A stretch of DNA of 9,605 nucleotides from Methylomarinum sp. (GTDB lineage Bacteria > Pseudomonadota > Gammaproteobacteria > Methylococcales > Methylomonadaceae), in assembly GCA_013139755.1 (NCBI GenBank), contig WTAG01000552.1, positions 1 to 9,605 on the forward strand, read 5' to 3'. Positions 1 through 5,487 of this stretch are shown piece after piece. A program made the translations under genes and the position numbers. The notes below the pieces were generated by a model, which searched no databases, was not told where the DNA came from, and worked only from the letters and a program-made list of their open reading frames with translations. The stretch's first letter is position 1. Each line of letters begins with the position of its first letter.

Positions 1-2
1 CC

Positions 3-71
3 GAAGCATTGCAGTGCCTAGGGTTTCAAATTTGTAACATCATAAATTCTATTATAGGTATTACACTATGA
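3..71 (+). CDS. 3' end of an upstream gene (partial)
   Basis: Of the three forward frames only this one stays open from the window edge. It encodes about 22 residues, ending in a hydrophobic stretch (NIINSIIGITL), and stops at TGA 69-71. That stop overlaps the ATG of the next gene as ATGA (68-71), the same junction used repeatedly in this cluster, which is the main reason to believe it is real. The piece is too short to assign any function. It implies that the operon begins upstream of the window, so the gene at 68 is probably not the first gene of the transcript. Confidence 0.5.
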   Translation, partial: EALQCLGFQICNIINSIIGITL

Positions 72-580
72 ATATTAGTACAAGTAATTCATTAAAACAA
101 GACACACAGACTAATGCCGTTAGTCTAGAATCCATCTTTTCATTGCTAGACAGCGATAAAAATATCATATCCTCAAGCTTAACATTTGAGCAAGCAAAGC
201 CTCTTTCAGAGCATATTCAAGATTCAACAATCAAGTTTCAGGCAATGGTTGTTAATAAACATACCAATTCAAACAAACCAATAAAACGCCAAGGCAACCC
301 CTTGGAAATAGCTGTAAATCTTGATGTTATGGCTCGTTTTTATGACAATATTGGGGCAAAGCATTTCGATAAACGTCAACAAAATAAAGTTTTAACCGAC
401 CAACGCACGGCAGAAATAGCGTTAACAGAGTTACTTCAATTTGATACTGATGAGTTGATTTTATTAGGCAAAAAGGGAAGTGCTCTTGCAAAAGAAATCA
501 ATTCAGCGAAAAAAAGGCTTTTTGAGACAAAGCAACGGTTTATAAAAATAGTTGGTGAAATGACAGGGGATGCAGTATGA
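68..580 (+). CDS. Unrecognised 170-residue phage-type protein
   Basis: I do not recognise this protein. It begins at ATG 68 with a modest ribosome binding site (AGG at 56-58) and ends in an ATGA overlap with the next gene. The first 75 residues are polar and Ser/Asn/Gln-rich. The second half is basic and looks helical (residues about 100-165, rich in Lys, Gln, Glu and Leu). It has no signal peptide, membrane segment or cysteine cluster, so it is probably cytoplasmic. As the first complete gene of an operon that ends in a zinc-finger primase-like protein and a helicase, it could serve replication or its control, but that is inference from position only. I am confident that it is a real gene and have no functional call. 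Confidence 0.8.
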   Translation: MNISTSNSLKQDTQTNAVSLESIFSLLDSDKNIISSSLTFEQAKPLSEHIQDSTIKFQAMVVNKHTNSNKPIKRQGNPLEIAVNLDVMARFYDNIGAKHFDKRQQNKVLTDQRTAEIALTELLQFDTDELILLGKKGSALAKEINSAKKRLFETKQRFIKIVGEMTGDAV

Positions 581-840
581 GTGCACAAGCCCAATATGAA
601 GCTAAACAACTCGTTTCATTAGCTCGTAATATTTCTTCATCTGCAAAGTTTGTTCAACATGATTTATTAATTCTGATTGAAAACACCGCTCAAATCAAAG
701 ACGTTGCCCCCGACTTAACAGAATTTACGGATCCTGCACTAACAGAATTACAACGGGCTCGAGGGTTGATTGCCGAGTCCTTAGAAATTGCTAACAACCT
801 TTATCAGACTGGCCTAGATACTTTGAAAGGAGGTGAGTAA
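577..840 (+). CDS. Unrecognised 87-residue helical protein
   Basis: This small protein appears almost wholly alpha-helical, with heptad-like spacing of Leu, Ile and Ala through residues 5-80, and no cysteine, signal peptide or membrane segment. The ATG overlaps the previous stop (ATGA, 577-580) and has a good ribosome binding site, AGGGGA at 565-570, six bases upstream. Its stop overlaps the next start as TAATG. I do not recognise the family. The size and helical make-up would suit a small dimer or a partner protein in the replication operon, but this is inference. Confidence 0.75.
   Translation: MSAQAQYEAKQLVSLARNISSSAKFVQHDLLILIENTAQIKDVAPDLTEFTDPALTELQRARGLIAESLEIANNLYQTGLDTLKGGE
827..836 (+). 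promoter_or_regulatory. Near-perfect Shine-Dalgarno site
   Basis: AAGGAGGTGA matches the 16S rRNA anti-Shine-Dalgarno sequence over ten bases, lies inside the end of the preceding gene, and ends three bases before ATG 840 (core GGAGG to ATG is six bases). It fixes that start and suggests the 112-residue product is made at a higher level than its neighbours. Confidence 0.85.
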
Positions 841-1178
841 TGAGTATTTTAGCCAATACAACTGATAGTGTGGTTGTGCCAGTCATAGGCAAAATAGCTC
901 TACCACAAGCAGAGTATGAAGCGATGTGTGATTATCAGGGCGAATTCGATGTTGTTTGTTTTCAAGTCATAACTAAAACAGATCAAGTTTCTAATTACCC
1001 ATTAAGTCCATTACTAGAAACTATTGAACAAGCGCGAAAGTGCTTAATTGAGATTCAGGAAACTGTACCAATAGCGAGAATATCACGACAAACATTTTTC
1101 TATTCATCGGAAGATGATGGGGAAAGAAAAGAGCTTTTAAATAGTCTTGTAATCGCTGGCGATAAATCTCATGGCTGA
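840..1178 (+). CDS. Unrecognised 112-residue protein
   Basis: The start is set by the strong AAGGAGGTGA site and a one-base overlap with the previous stop. The protein is mixed in character: a beta-like, hydrophobic N-terminal half (residues 10-50, including a VVVPVIGKIAL stretch and two cysteines) is followed by a helix around residues 58-75 and an acidic, Ser-rich tail. There are no recognisable motifs and no membrane segment. The gene ends eight bases inside the zinc-finger gene, so translation of the two is probably coupled. No function can be assigned; its position in the replication operon is the only clue. Confidence 0.78.
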   Translation: MSILANTTDSVVVPVIGKIALPQAEYEAMCDYQGEFDVVCFQVITKTDQVSNYPLSPLLETIEQARKCLIEIQETVPIARISRQTFFYSSEDDGERKELLNSLVIAGDKSHG

Positions 1179-1590
1179 TATTAACAACGTTCTATCAAGG
1201 CTGGACAGAGTAAAGCGTACTGGGGAAGGTAAATGGCTTGCACCTTGTCCAGCTCATAACGATAAATCACCCTCCCTTGCAATTAAAGAAGCTGATAACG
1301 GGAATATATTAATACACTGTTTTGCTGGTTGTTCAGTACATGAAATTGTTGAATCAATAAACTTAACACTAGCTGACTTAATGCCAGATAACCCGACCTT
1401 TAAAAAAGGGAGTAAACCGCCTAAATTCAATAAATATGAGCTGTTCGACAGGGTTTTATTTGAATCACTAATTTTGTACTTAGCTATTAGGCAAATATTC
1501 AATAACAAGCCACTCTCTAATGAGGATCTGCAAAGAGTTAAAAAGGCTATGGAAGTTATTTTTGACATTAAAAGAGAAGTTTCAAGATGA
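1171..1590 (+). CDS. CHC2-type zinc-finger protein, primase-like (stand-alone)
   Basis: Residues 20-70 match the DnaG-type zinc-binding domain. They contain W22-L-A-P-C26-P-x-H29, then D31-K-S-P-S, then H49-C50-F-A-G-C54, followed by a helix and L-A-D-L-M-P. The four likely zinc ligands are C26, H29, C50 and C54. In primases this domain contacts single-stranded template DNA. The remaining 70 residues form a basic helical tail, and no TOPRIM catalytic domain follows (139 residues against about 600 for DnaG). From memory, short proteins of this layout occur in proteobacterial phages and integrative elements. The gene overlaps the preceding one by eight bases and meets the helicase gene at ATGA, so it probably works with that helicase at replication initiation. 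It has no clear ribosome binding site, which suggests translational coupling. The zinc-finger call is strong; primase activity is not shown. Confidence 0.88.
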   Translation: MADINNVLSRLDRVKRTGEGKWLAPCPAHNDKSPSLAIKEADNGNILIHCFAGCSVHEIVESINLTLADLMPDNPTFKKGSKPPKFNKYELFDRVLFESLILYLAIRQIFNNKPLSNEDLQRVKKAMEVIFDIKREVSR

Positions 1591-3089
1591 GCTTGGAGGA
1601 TGCATTAGAAGATGAGTATTTTGCAGGTTTAAACGAACCGGTAGCAATAAAACCGAATGTAACCACTATTAGAGCTGAATCAATGGCAGAAACCAAAAGA
1701 AAAACAATGAATCAGCTTTTGGAAAAGGTGAATAAGGTAGATTTTATTGAGGCGTGTGAGTCATTGGGCTGGATAGCAACAACAAATAAAGAAGGGGCAG
1801 ACAACCCACCCAATCAGAATAATTATAAAGTCGCTATTATTGACCAGCTAATGCTAACTGCTAAGTACAATAACTGGCATCTAGCGTTAGATACAGGGTT
1901 ATTTTACATTTACACGGGGTGTCTGTGGATTAGCCTAGATAAAGATGAGCTAAAGAACTTCTTAAAAGATGTTGCAATCAAGCAGAGCTACCCACCAATT
2001 AAGGCTAGGGATAGTAAATTTATTGTTCAGCTGTACGAGCAAGCGATACAAGATGGCTTCTTCACTGATAAGCATTACACCCAACAATCAATGATTAACC
2101 TGAATAATTGCACGTTGGTTTTGAATAGTGATGGCGTAACGGTTAAGAACTTTGATTACAGGGACTTTCTAACCCACCAATTACCATTCAACTATGACAA
2201 AAAAGCGGTAAATCCCATTTTTTTAAAATATCTATCTGAAGTGTTGCCAGACAAAGACACCCAAAGAACGCTCCAGGAGGTTTGCGGTTATTTGTTTATC
2301 AAAGGTTTGAAGATGGAAAAGATATTCTTTCTTTATGGTACGGGAGCAAATGGTAAAAGCGTTTTGTTTGAAGTGATAAACGGCTTAATTGGTGATGAAA
2401 ATATAAGCCATTACTCACTTGAAAGCTTAACGGATGATACGGGTTATTTTAGGGCGAAAATAAAAGACAAAATTGTTAATTACGGCACAGACATAAGATT
2501 GTCAAAAATTGATGCAGGTATGTTTAAAACACTTGCCAGCGGTGAGCCTATAGAGGCTCGTCTACCCTACGGCCAACCGTTTACCATGTCAGACTACGCA
2601 AAGCTTATATTTAATGTAAACAGGCTTGATAACGCAAATATTGAGCATACCCACGGCTTTTATAGGCGAATATTAATCATCCCTTTTGATAAAACCATCG
2701 CGGACAAAGACCAGGATAAATCATTACACAAAAAAATATTAAGCAATAAGGCTGGAGTTCTCAACTGGATCATTGAAGGGGCTGAAAGCGTTATTGCTAA
2801 TGAGGAAATTTTCACCTCAACAGAGTGCCAAAAGTTTAAAGCTAAATTCATCAAAGAAACCGATAACGTGGCCTTATTTATTGATGATGCTAGCTATGAA
2901 TCATGTGAATTCTCTAAAACAAGGCTTTCCAGTTTATATCTTAATTATAAAGAGTTTTGCAATGAAGATGGTTACAGGTCTTTAGGTAAATCGAACTTCT
3001 CTAAACGATTAGTTGCTTTAGGGTATGAGAAATTTAAGGCGGATGGAAACAAGGATTATTTCAGATTGAAGCAAGTCTATAAAAATTAA
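1587..3089 (+). CDS. Superfamily 3 helicase, phage/plasmid P4-D5 type
   Basis: This is a replicative DNA helicase of the P4 alpha / poxvirus D5 class, a hexameric 3'-5' AAA+ enzyme. Residues about 85-235 correspond to the D5-type N-terminal region, including an N-x-D-Y-R-D-F-x-T-H-Q-L-P segment and L-Q-E-V-C-G-Y-L. Walker A is GTGANGKS at residues 251-258. The Walker B-like strand KIVNYGTDI (295-303) ends in Asp302 where I would expect Glu. Motif C (sensor 1) is AKLIFNVN at 338-345, and the arginine-finger region GFYRRILIIPF has R360 and R361. A C-terminal winged-helix-like domain follows (about 445-495, S-x-L-Y-x-N-Y-K-E-F-C). At 500 residues, with only about 80 before the D5-type region, it lacks the fused primase domain of larger relatives. 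It overlaps the zinc-finger gene at ATGA and is followed directly by an iteron-rich region, its likely origin. Confidence 0.93.
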   Translation: MSLEDALEDEYFAGLNEPVAIKPNVTTIRAESMAETKRKTMNQLLEKVNKVDFIEACESLGWIATTNKEGADNPPNQNNYKVAIIDQLMLTAKYNNWHLALDTGLFYIYTGCLWISLDKDELKNFLKDVAIKQSYPPIKARDSKFIVQLYEQAIQDGFFTDKHYTQQSMINLNNCTLVLNSDGVTVKNFDYRDFLTHQLPFNYDKKAVNPIFLKYLSEVLPDKDTQRTLQEVCGYLFIKGLKMEKIFFLYGTGANGKSVLFEVINGLIGDENISHYSLESLTDDTGYFRAKIKDKIVNYGTDIRLSKIDAGMFKTLASGEPIEARLPYGQPFTMSDYAKLIFNVNRLDNANIEHTHGFYRRILIIPFDKTIADKDQDKSLHKKILSNKAGVLNWIIEGAESVIANEEIFTSTECQKFKAKFIKETDNVALFIDDASYESCEFSKTRLSSLYLNYKEFCNEDGYRSLGKSNFSKRLVALGYEKFKADGNKDYFRLKQVYKN

Positions 3090-3255
3090 AAGATTAAGCT
3101 CTGAAAGTATTTGGGAAACAGGGGTAAATATTAGAGAACCATTATTTACATCAAGATTAGAGATTATAAAACTATTGTTAAGAAAAAAAGGTTCTGAATA
3201 ACTCTTAATCTTTTAACATTTAAAGATAAGGTACTGTTTTTTAATGCAGTATTTT

Positions 3256-3489
3256 AGTTAAAAGTTGTTTTCAACAATTAACTATTTCTTAACTATTTCT
3301 TAACTATTGGGTGTAACTTTTAATAATCCCCCTGTATCAGCATGTAATCATGTTAATTCAGCCCGTTTATTCAATAAAGTAATCAAAAAGCTATTTATGC
3401 AAACATCCGGCAAGAGCTAAAAAAGGACTAATAGTTAAAAGTTGAGAGCAAAAGTTAAAAGTTTGTTAAAAGTTCAAATCAACTTTTAA
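3256..3489. repeat. GTTAAAAGTT iteron family
   Basis: Exact AGTTAAAAGTT copies lie at 3256-3266, 3433-3443 and 3453-3463. A ten-base GTTAAAAGTT lies at 3465-3474, and the inverted nine-base form AACTTTTAA lies at 3315-3323 and 3481-3489. The clustered direct copies start 20 and then 11 bases apart, close to two turns and one turn of the helix, so bound proteins would sit on the same face of the DNA. Confidence 0.85.
3278..3308. repeat. 11-bp tandem repeat, three units
   Basis: TTAACTATTTC is repeated at 3278-3288 and 3289-3299, with a nine-base third unit TTAACTATT at 3300-3308. The inverted nine-mer AATAGTTAA recurs at 3430-3438, fused to an AGTTAAAAGTT iteron. The 11-base period matches one helical turn. 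It could be a second binding site or the AT-rich segment melted at initiation. Confidence 0.85.
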
Positions 3490-3597
3490 TCCTTACAGCC
3501 CTTTAAACATAGGGATTTAAAAGTAAATGTTAAAAGATTAACGATTATTTATAACCTTTTCCTAGCAGTGTAGTTATTTACAGATGAACACCACATT

Positions 3598-3699
3598 ATG
3601 AAACTAAAACTAACAAGCCAAATTGAAATATTCACTTCACCAGGTATAGAAAAGGAGCTTGTTAAACAGTTCTCTACCAGCAGCATGATTTTGAGGTGA
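3598..3699 (+). CDS. Possible 33-residue small protein
   Basis: ATG 3598 opens a 33-codon frame ending at TGA 3697-3699. The product is amphipathic, with alternating polar and hydrophobic residues (KLKLTSQIEIF) followed by a short helix-like segment. There is no good ribosome binding site upstream. The main support is its end: the stop sits inside the GAGGTGA Shine-Dalgarno site of the next tiny ORF, an arrangement typical of coupled genes. It could equally be a chance ORF or a leader peptide. I do not recognise it. Confidence 0.3.
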   Translation: MKLKLTSQIEIFTSPGIEKELVKQFSTSSMILR

Positions 3700-3703
3700 A
3701 AGG

Positions 3704-3802
3704 ATGACTTTAATTCAGCAATTAGGCTTCTCTTCTTATGACAGATACTGGCTACATATCAATAAGACAAAAAAGCCTTCAAAAACGGAAACCCCCACCT
3801 AA
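3704..3802 (+). CDS. Possible 32-residue small protein
   Basis: ATG 3704 follows a strong ribosome binding site: GAGGTGA at 3693-3699 and a second AGG just before the start. The frame ends at TAA 3800-3802. The product has an aromatic centre (FSSYDRYW) and a Lys/Thr/Pro-rich, probably unstructured tail. The good initiation site makes it more credible than its length suggests. No family is recognised; a small regulator or phage accessory peptide is possible. Confidence 0.4.
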   Translation: MTLIQQLGFSSYDRYWLHINKTKKPSKTETPT

Positions 3803-3871
3803 ACCCCTTCTCAAAGCCGCTAAACTGGCTTACAAATAAATTGAATTAATTATTTTTAGAGTGAGTTGAAT

Positions 3872-4429
3872 ATGAGTATTGAAAACCCCGAAGTTATCAC
3901 AAGAAATTTATACGAAAAAGTATCTGGTGAAATTCCCAAGATAAAAACATTAGTTGATGCATTGGCAGCGATAGATCGAGGCACTGTTTCAAACAACATT
4001 GACGTCTATGCTGAGGTTCGCCAATTTGAAAAGAAAATCATGGGGTTTTACAACGGGTATAGACAAATTATTGATAAGGGCGATTTGCAGTATAAAAACC
4101 GCCCCAAAGATTTGATCAATAAAGCATCACATCGGGGGTTTGCGATCCTAAACGATATTAACTTAATCAAGGCGCAGTTAAAAGGATCTGTTAAAGCTTA
4201 TGAAACCCAAGTAACTGAGTTAAAAAAGAAAAACTTTACCTCTGAACAAATAGAGAAAATCGCCCCCAACACGACTGAGGAAGATGCCGCCAAAGCAGAT
4301 AGCAGAATCAAAGCATTAAACGATGATCGAGAAAGAATTTTAGCGTTTATTTCTGATGGGCCAGAGTTTAACCAGAACCTGATAAAGGGAATATCGATTG
4401 TTTTGGATGGTGCTGAAGTGCTGGTTTAA
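3872..4429 (+). CDS. Unrecognised 185-residue helical protein
   Basis: I prefer ATG 3872, which is preceded by GAGTGAG at a normal distance, over the in-frame TTG at 3866. The protein appears mostly alpha-helical, with a probable coiled-coil stretch at residues about 110-165 rich in Lys, Glu and Asp, and a short hydrophobic C-terminus. It has no cysteine cluster, signal peptide or membrane span. It stands just ahead of the HTH gene, with an 17-base gap, and begins the gene block that includes the virion proteins. I do not recognise the family. A structural or assembly role is possible from context, but so is a role at the origin region next to it. Confidence 0.78.
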   Translation: MSIENPEVITRNLYEKVSGEIPKIKTLVDALAAIDRGTVSNNIDVYAEVRQFEKKIMGFYNGYRQIIDKGDLQYKNRPKDLINKASHRGFAILNDINLIKAQLKGSVKAYETQVTELKKKNFTSEQIEKIAPNTTEEDAAKADSRIKALNDDRERILAFISDGPEFNQNLIKGISIVLDGAEVLV

Positions 4430-4446
4430 TTCAGTCTCGTACAGAT

Positions 4447-5022
4447 ATGAAGATTAATAAAGAATCTGTTGCGCTGGCCAAGGTCATCGGTCAGAGGATG
4501 AATGAAGCTAGGCAGTTATGTGGTTATACCCTGACTGAATCAGCACAAATGATGGGTATTAGCCGCGAACTGCTTCATAAATACGAGGCAAATTTTGATA
4601 TAGCTTTTATTCCAGCACTGATAGTTGCCAAAGCGGCAAAATCATTCGATGTAACAGCTGAGTATCTTTATGGTTTTGTGGATGACTGGGAATATGATCC
4701 AGCCGTGCTTCAAGAAAGGCAAATGGGTGTTCAATCTCATGAGTTTTACATAAAACAGCTGGCAGTATTGGCCACTCGCACGGCCAACCAACAAAAGCAG
4801 ATTGACACGCTGAATGAGTCTGCAAAAGCCCTAATTGGGGCAATAACAGAAATGGATGATGCGCTATCTAGTTTTCAACAAATGAATAGTAGCTTCGAAG
4901 ATTTAAAGGTGGGTTCACAGCTGGTCTATCGAATGAAAACCGCCAATGATACAGCCAGCAACGCAACCAGAAAAATGATTAGAAACCAGTTATTACCAAA
5001 AACCGCGTTAAGTGAGGCGTGA
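4447..5022 (+). CDS. HTH (Cro/CI type) protein with coiled-coil tail
   Basis: Residues 7-75 form an XRE-type DNA-binding domain: R17-M-N-E-A-R-Q-L-C-G-Y27-T, then S32-A-Q-M-M-G-I-S-R-E-L-L-H-K-Y-E47, with S39-E47 as the likely recognition helix, and a closing E-Y-L-Y-G-F segment. Residues 90-190 form a long helical, probably coiled-coil region that could mediate oligomerisation. The protein is probably a transcription regulator of the phage genes. Its N-terminal half is clearly paralogous to the protein starting at 9308; both share R-M-x-E-A-R-x-L-C-G-Y-T and Y-L-Y-G. There is no recognisable ribosome binding site before the ATG, so its translation may be weak or coupled to the gene upstream. 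The HTH call is strong; targets are unknown, and the nearby repeats are one candidate. Confidence 0.85.
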   Translation: MKINKESVALAKVIGQRMNEARQLCGYTLTESAQMMGISRELLHKYEANFDIAFIPALIVAKAAKSFDVTAEYLYGFVDDWEYDPAVLQERQMGVQSHEFYIKQLAVLATRTANQQKQIDTLNESAKALIGAITEMDDALSSFQQMNSSFEDLKVGSQLVYRMKTANDTASNATRKMIRNQLLPKTALSEA

Positions 5023-5023
5023 A

Positions 5024-5197
5024 ATGAAAACAGAAAATACTAGAAATGTGCAAGGCATCCCACCTGGCTACAAATATCCCAAAACAGTGCGGAAACAAGC
5101 AATAAAAAGATTGAGAGATATTGTTTTTGACGAAAATGCGGAAGAGGTGGCTGTTGCAATTGCGGCAACTAAGTTGCTCGAAGAGATTCCCGCATGA
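5024..5197 (+). CDS. 57-residue protein, unrecognised
   Basis: I chose ATG 5024, one base after the HTH stop and six bases after GAGG (5014-5017), rather than the in-frame GTG at 5012 that overlaps that Shine-Dalgarno site. The first 30 residues are basic and rich in Lys, Arg and Pro. The rest is a helical pair with the pattern A-I-K-R-L-R-D-I-V ... V-A-I-A-A-T-K-L-L-E. That pattern faintly recalls the alpha-helical repeats of some phage small terminase subunits, but the protein is too short for that to be more than a hint. Its stop overlaps the next start (ATGA, 5194-5197). Confidence 0.65.
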   Translation: MKTENTRNVQGIPPGYKYPKTVRKQAIKRLRDIVFDENAEEVAVAIAATKLLEEIPA

Positions 5198-5484
5198 TTA
5201 TGAGTTATATACAAAACATTATCAGCTCTGCTTTTAAATCAAACAAGATACAAAACAGCACCACCCTTGAACGCCTTGAATGTTTAGCTGAGTCAGACCC
5301 TATAAGAACTAATGAAGAAGCTGAACAGTTATTAGCCGAGTCAATTTATTGTTTAGTCGATGCTTTGGATAAAGAATCCATAAAATTTGATTGCACCCAC
5401 GAAAAAGCCGCGTTCTATCAAATGCTATTCGTTGCCTATCAATTGGCAATTCATAAACCAACACCGTTACCTACAAGGCATTAA
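5194..5484 (+). CDS. Unrecognised 96-residue helical protein
   Basis: The first ATG (5194) overlaps the preceding stop as ATGA; a second in-frame ATG at 5200 is an equally possible start. The protein appears entirely helical and somewhat acidic, with two cysteines (residues about 29 and 54) and a histidine-containing C-terminus. I see no motif that names it. It lies between the HTH/57-residue pair and the large virion protein and ends three bases before that gene's ATG, so the genes are surely co-transcribed. A chaperone-like or assembly role for the next gene would fit the position but is speculation. Confidence 0.75.
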   Translation: MIMSYIQNIISSAFKSNKIQNSTTLERLECLAESDPIRTNEEAEQLLAESIYCLVDALDKESIKFDCTHEKAAFYQMLFVAYQLAIHKPTPLPTRH

Positions 5485-5487
5485 GTT

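Larger units (their letters stand above)
3086..3541. repeat. Dispersed 12-bp TTAAAAGATTAA repeats
   Basis: Three exact copies are present: direct at 3086-3097 (overlapping the helicase stop codon), inverted at 3205-3216, and direct at 3530-3541. The first two extend to a 13-bp inverted repeat (with one further G/C, 3086-3098 against 3204-3216). The third is part of the near-palindrome GTTAAAAGATTAAC (3529-3542). The copies mark the outer limits of the iteron field. Confidence 0.8.
3086..3542. other. Candidate replication origin with iterons
   Basis: This AT-rich, non-coding stretch directly after the helicase gene holds ten TTAAAAG heptamers. Seven are on the + strand (3086, 3258, 3435, 3455, 3466, 3517, 3530) and three are inverted (3210, 3317, 3483). 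By my rough estimate, fewer than one would be expected by chance at this base composition. They belong to two longer families: GTTAAAAGTT iterons, and TTAAAAGATTAA copies at the outer edges. P4-type helicases are known to use iteron-bearing origins near their gene, so binding by the helicase or a partner is a reasonable inference. Weak DnaA-box-like 9-mers (TTATTTACA) occur at 3142-3150 and, just outside, at 3574-3582. A regulatory region bound by the HTH protein is the main alternative. Confidence 0.65.
3543..3871 (+). other. Leader region upstream of the 3872 gene
   Basis: Between the repeats and the next clear gene lie about 330 bases. They contain only two tiny ORFs (3598-3699 and 3704-3802), a C-rich patch at 3790-3810 and an AT-rich stretch at 3831-3859. 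I could not identify a convincing promoter or terminator, although a promoter for the downstream genes would be expected here. Confidence 0.4.

Noticed and set aside
25..55. Promoter-like TTTCAA ... TATTAT upstream of 68
   Set aside because: The spacing is 19 bases and the -35 match is poor; an open frame running through it with an ATGA junction better explains the stretch as the end of a gene.
1254..1568. Minus-strand ORF inside the zinc-finger gene
   Set aside because: It lies wholly antisense to a well-supported gene with clear zinc ligands and has no ribosome binding site or recognisable product.
2773..2985. 70-residue + strand ORF inside the helicase gene
   Set aside because: It is an out-of-frame reading of the helicase C-terminal region, where the main frame keeps a recognisable fold.
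3256..3489. CRISPR array
   Set aside because: The repeats are only 9-11 bp, occur in both orientations and have irregular spacing, which fits protein-binding iterons rather than CRISPR.
3814..3831. AAGCC/GGCTT inverted repeat as a terminator
   Set aside because: A five-base stem with an eight-base loop and no U-run after it is too weak to call.
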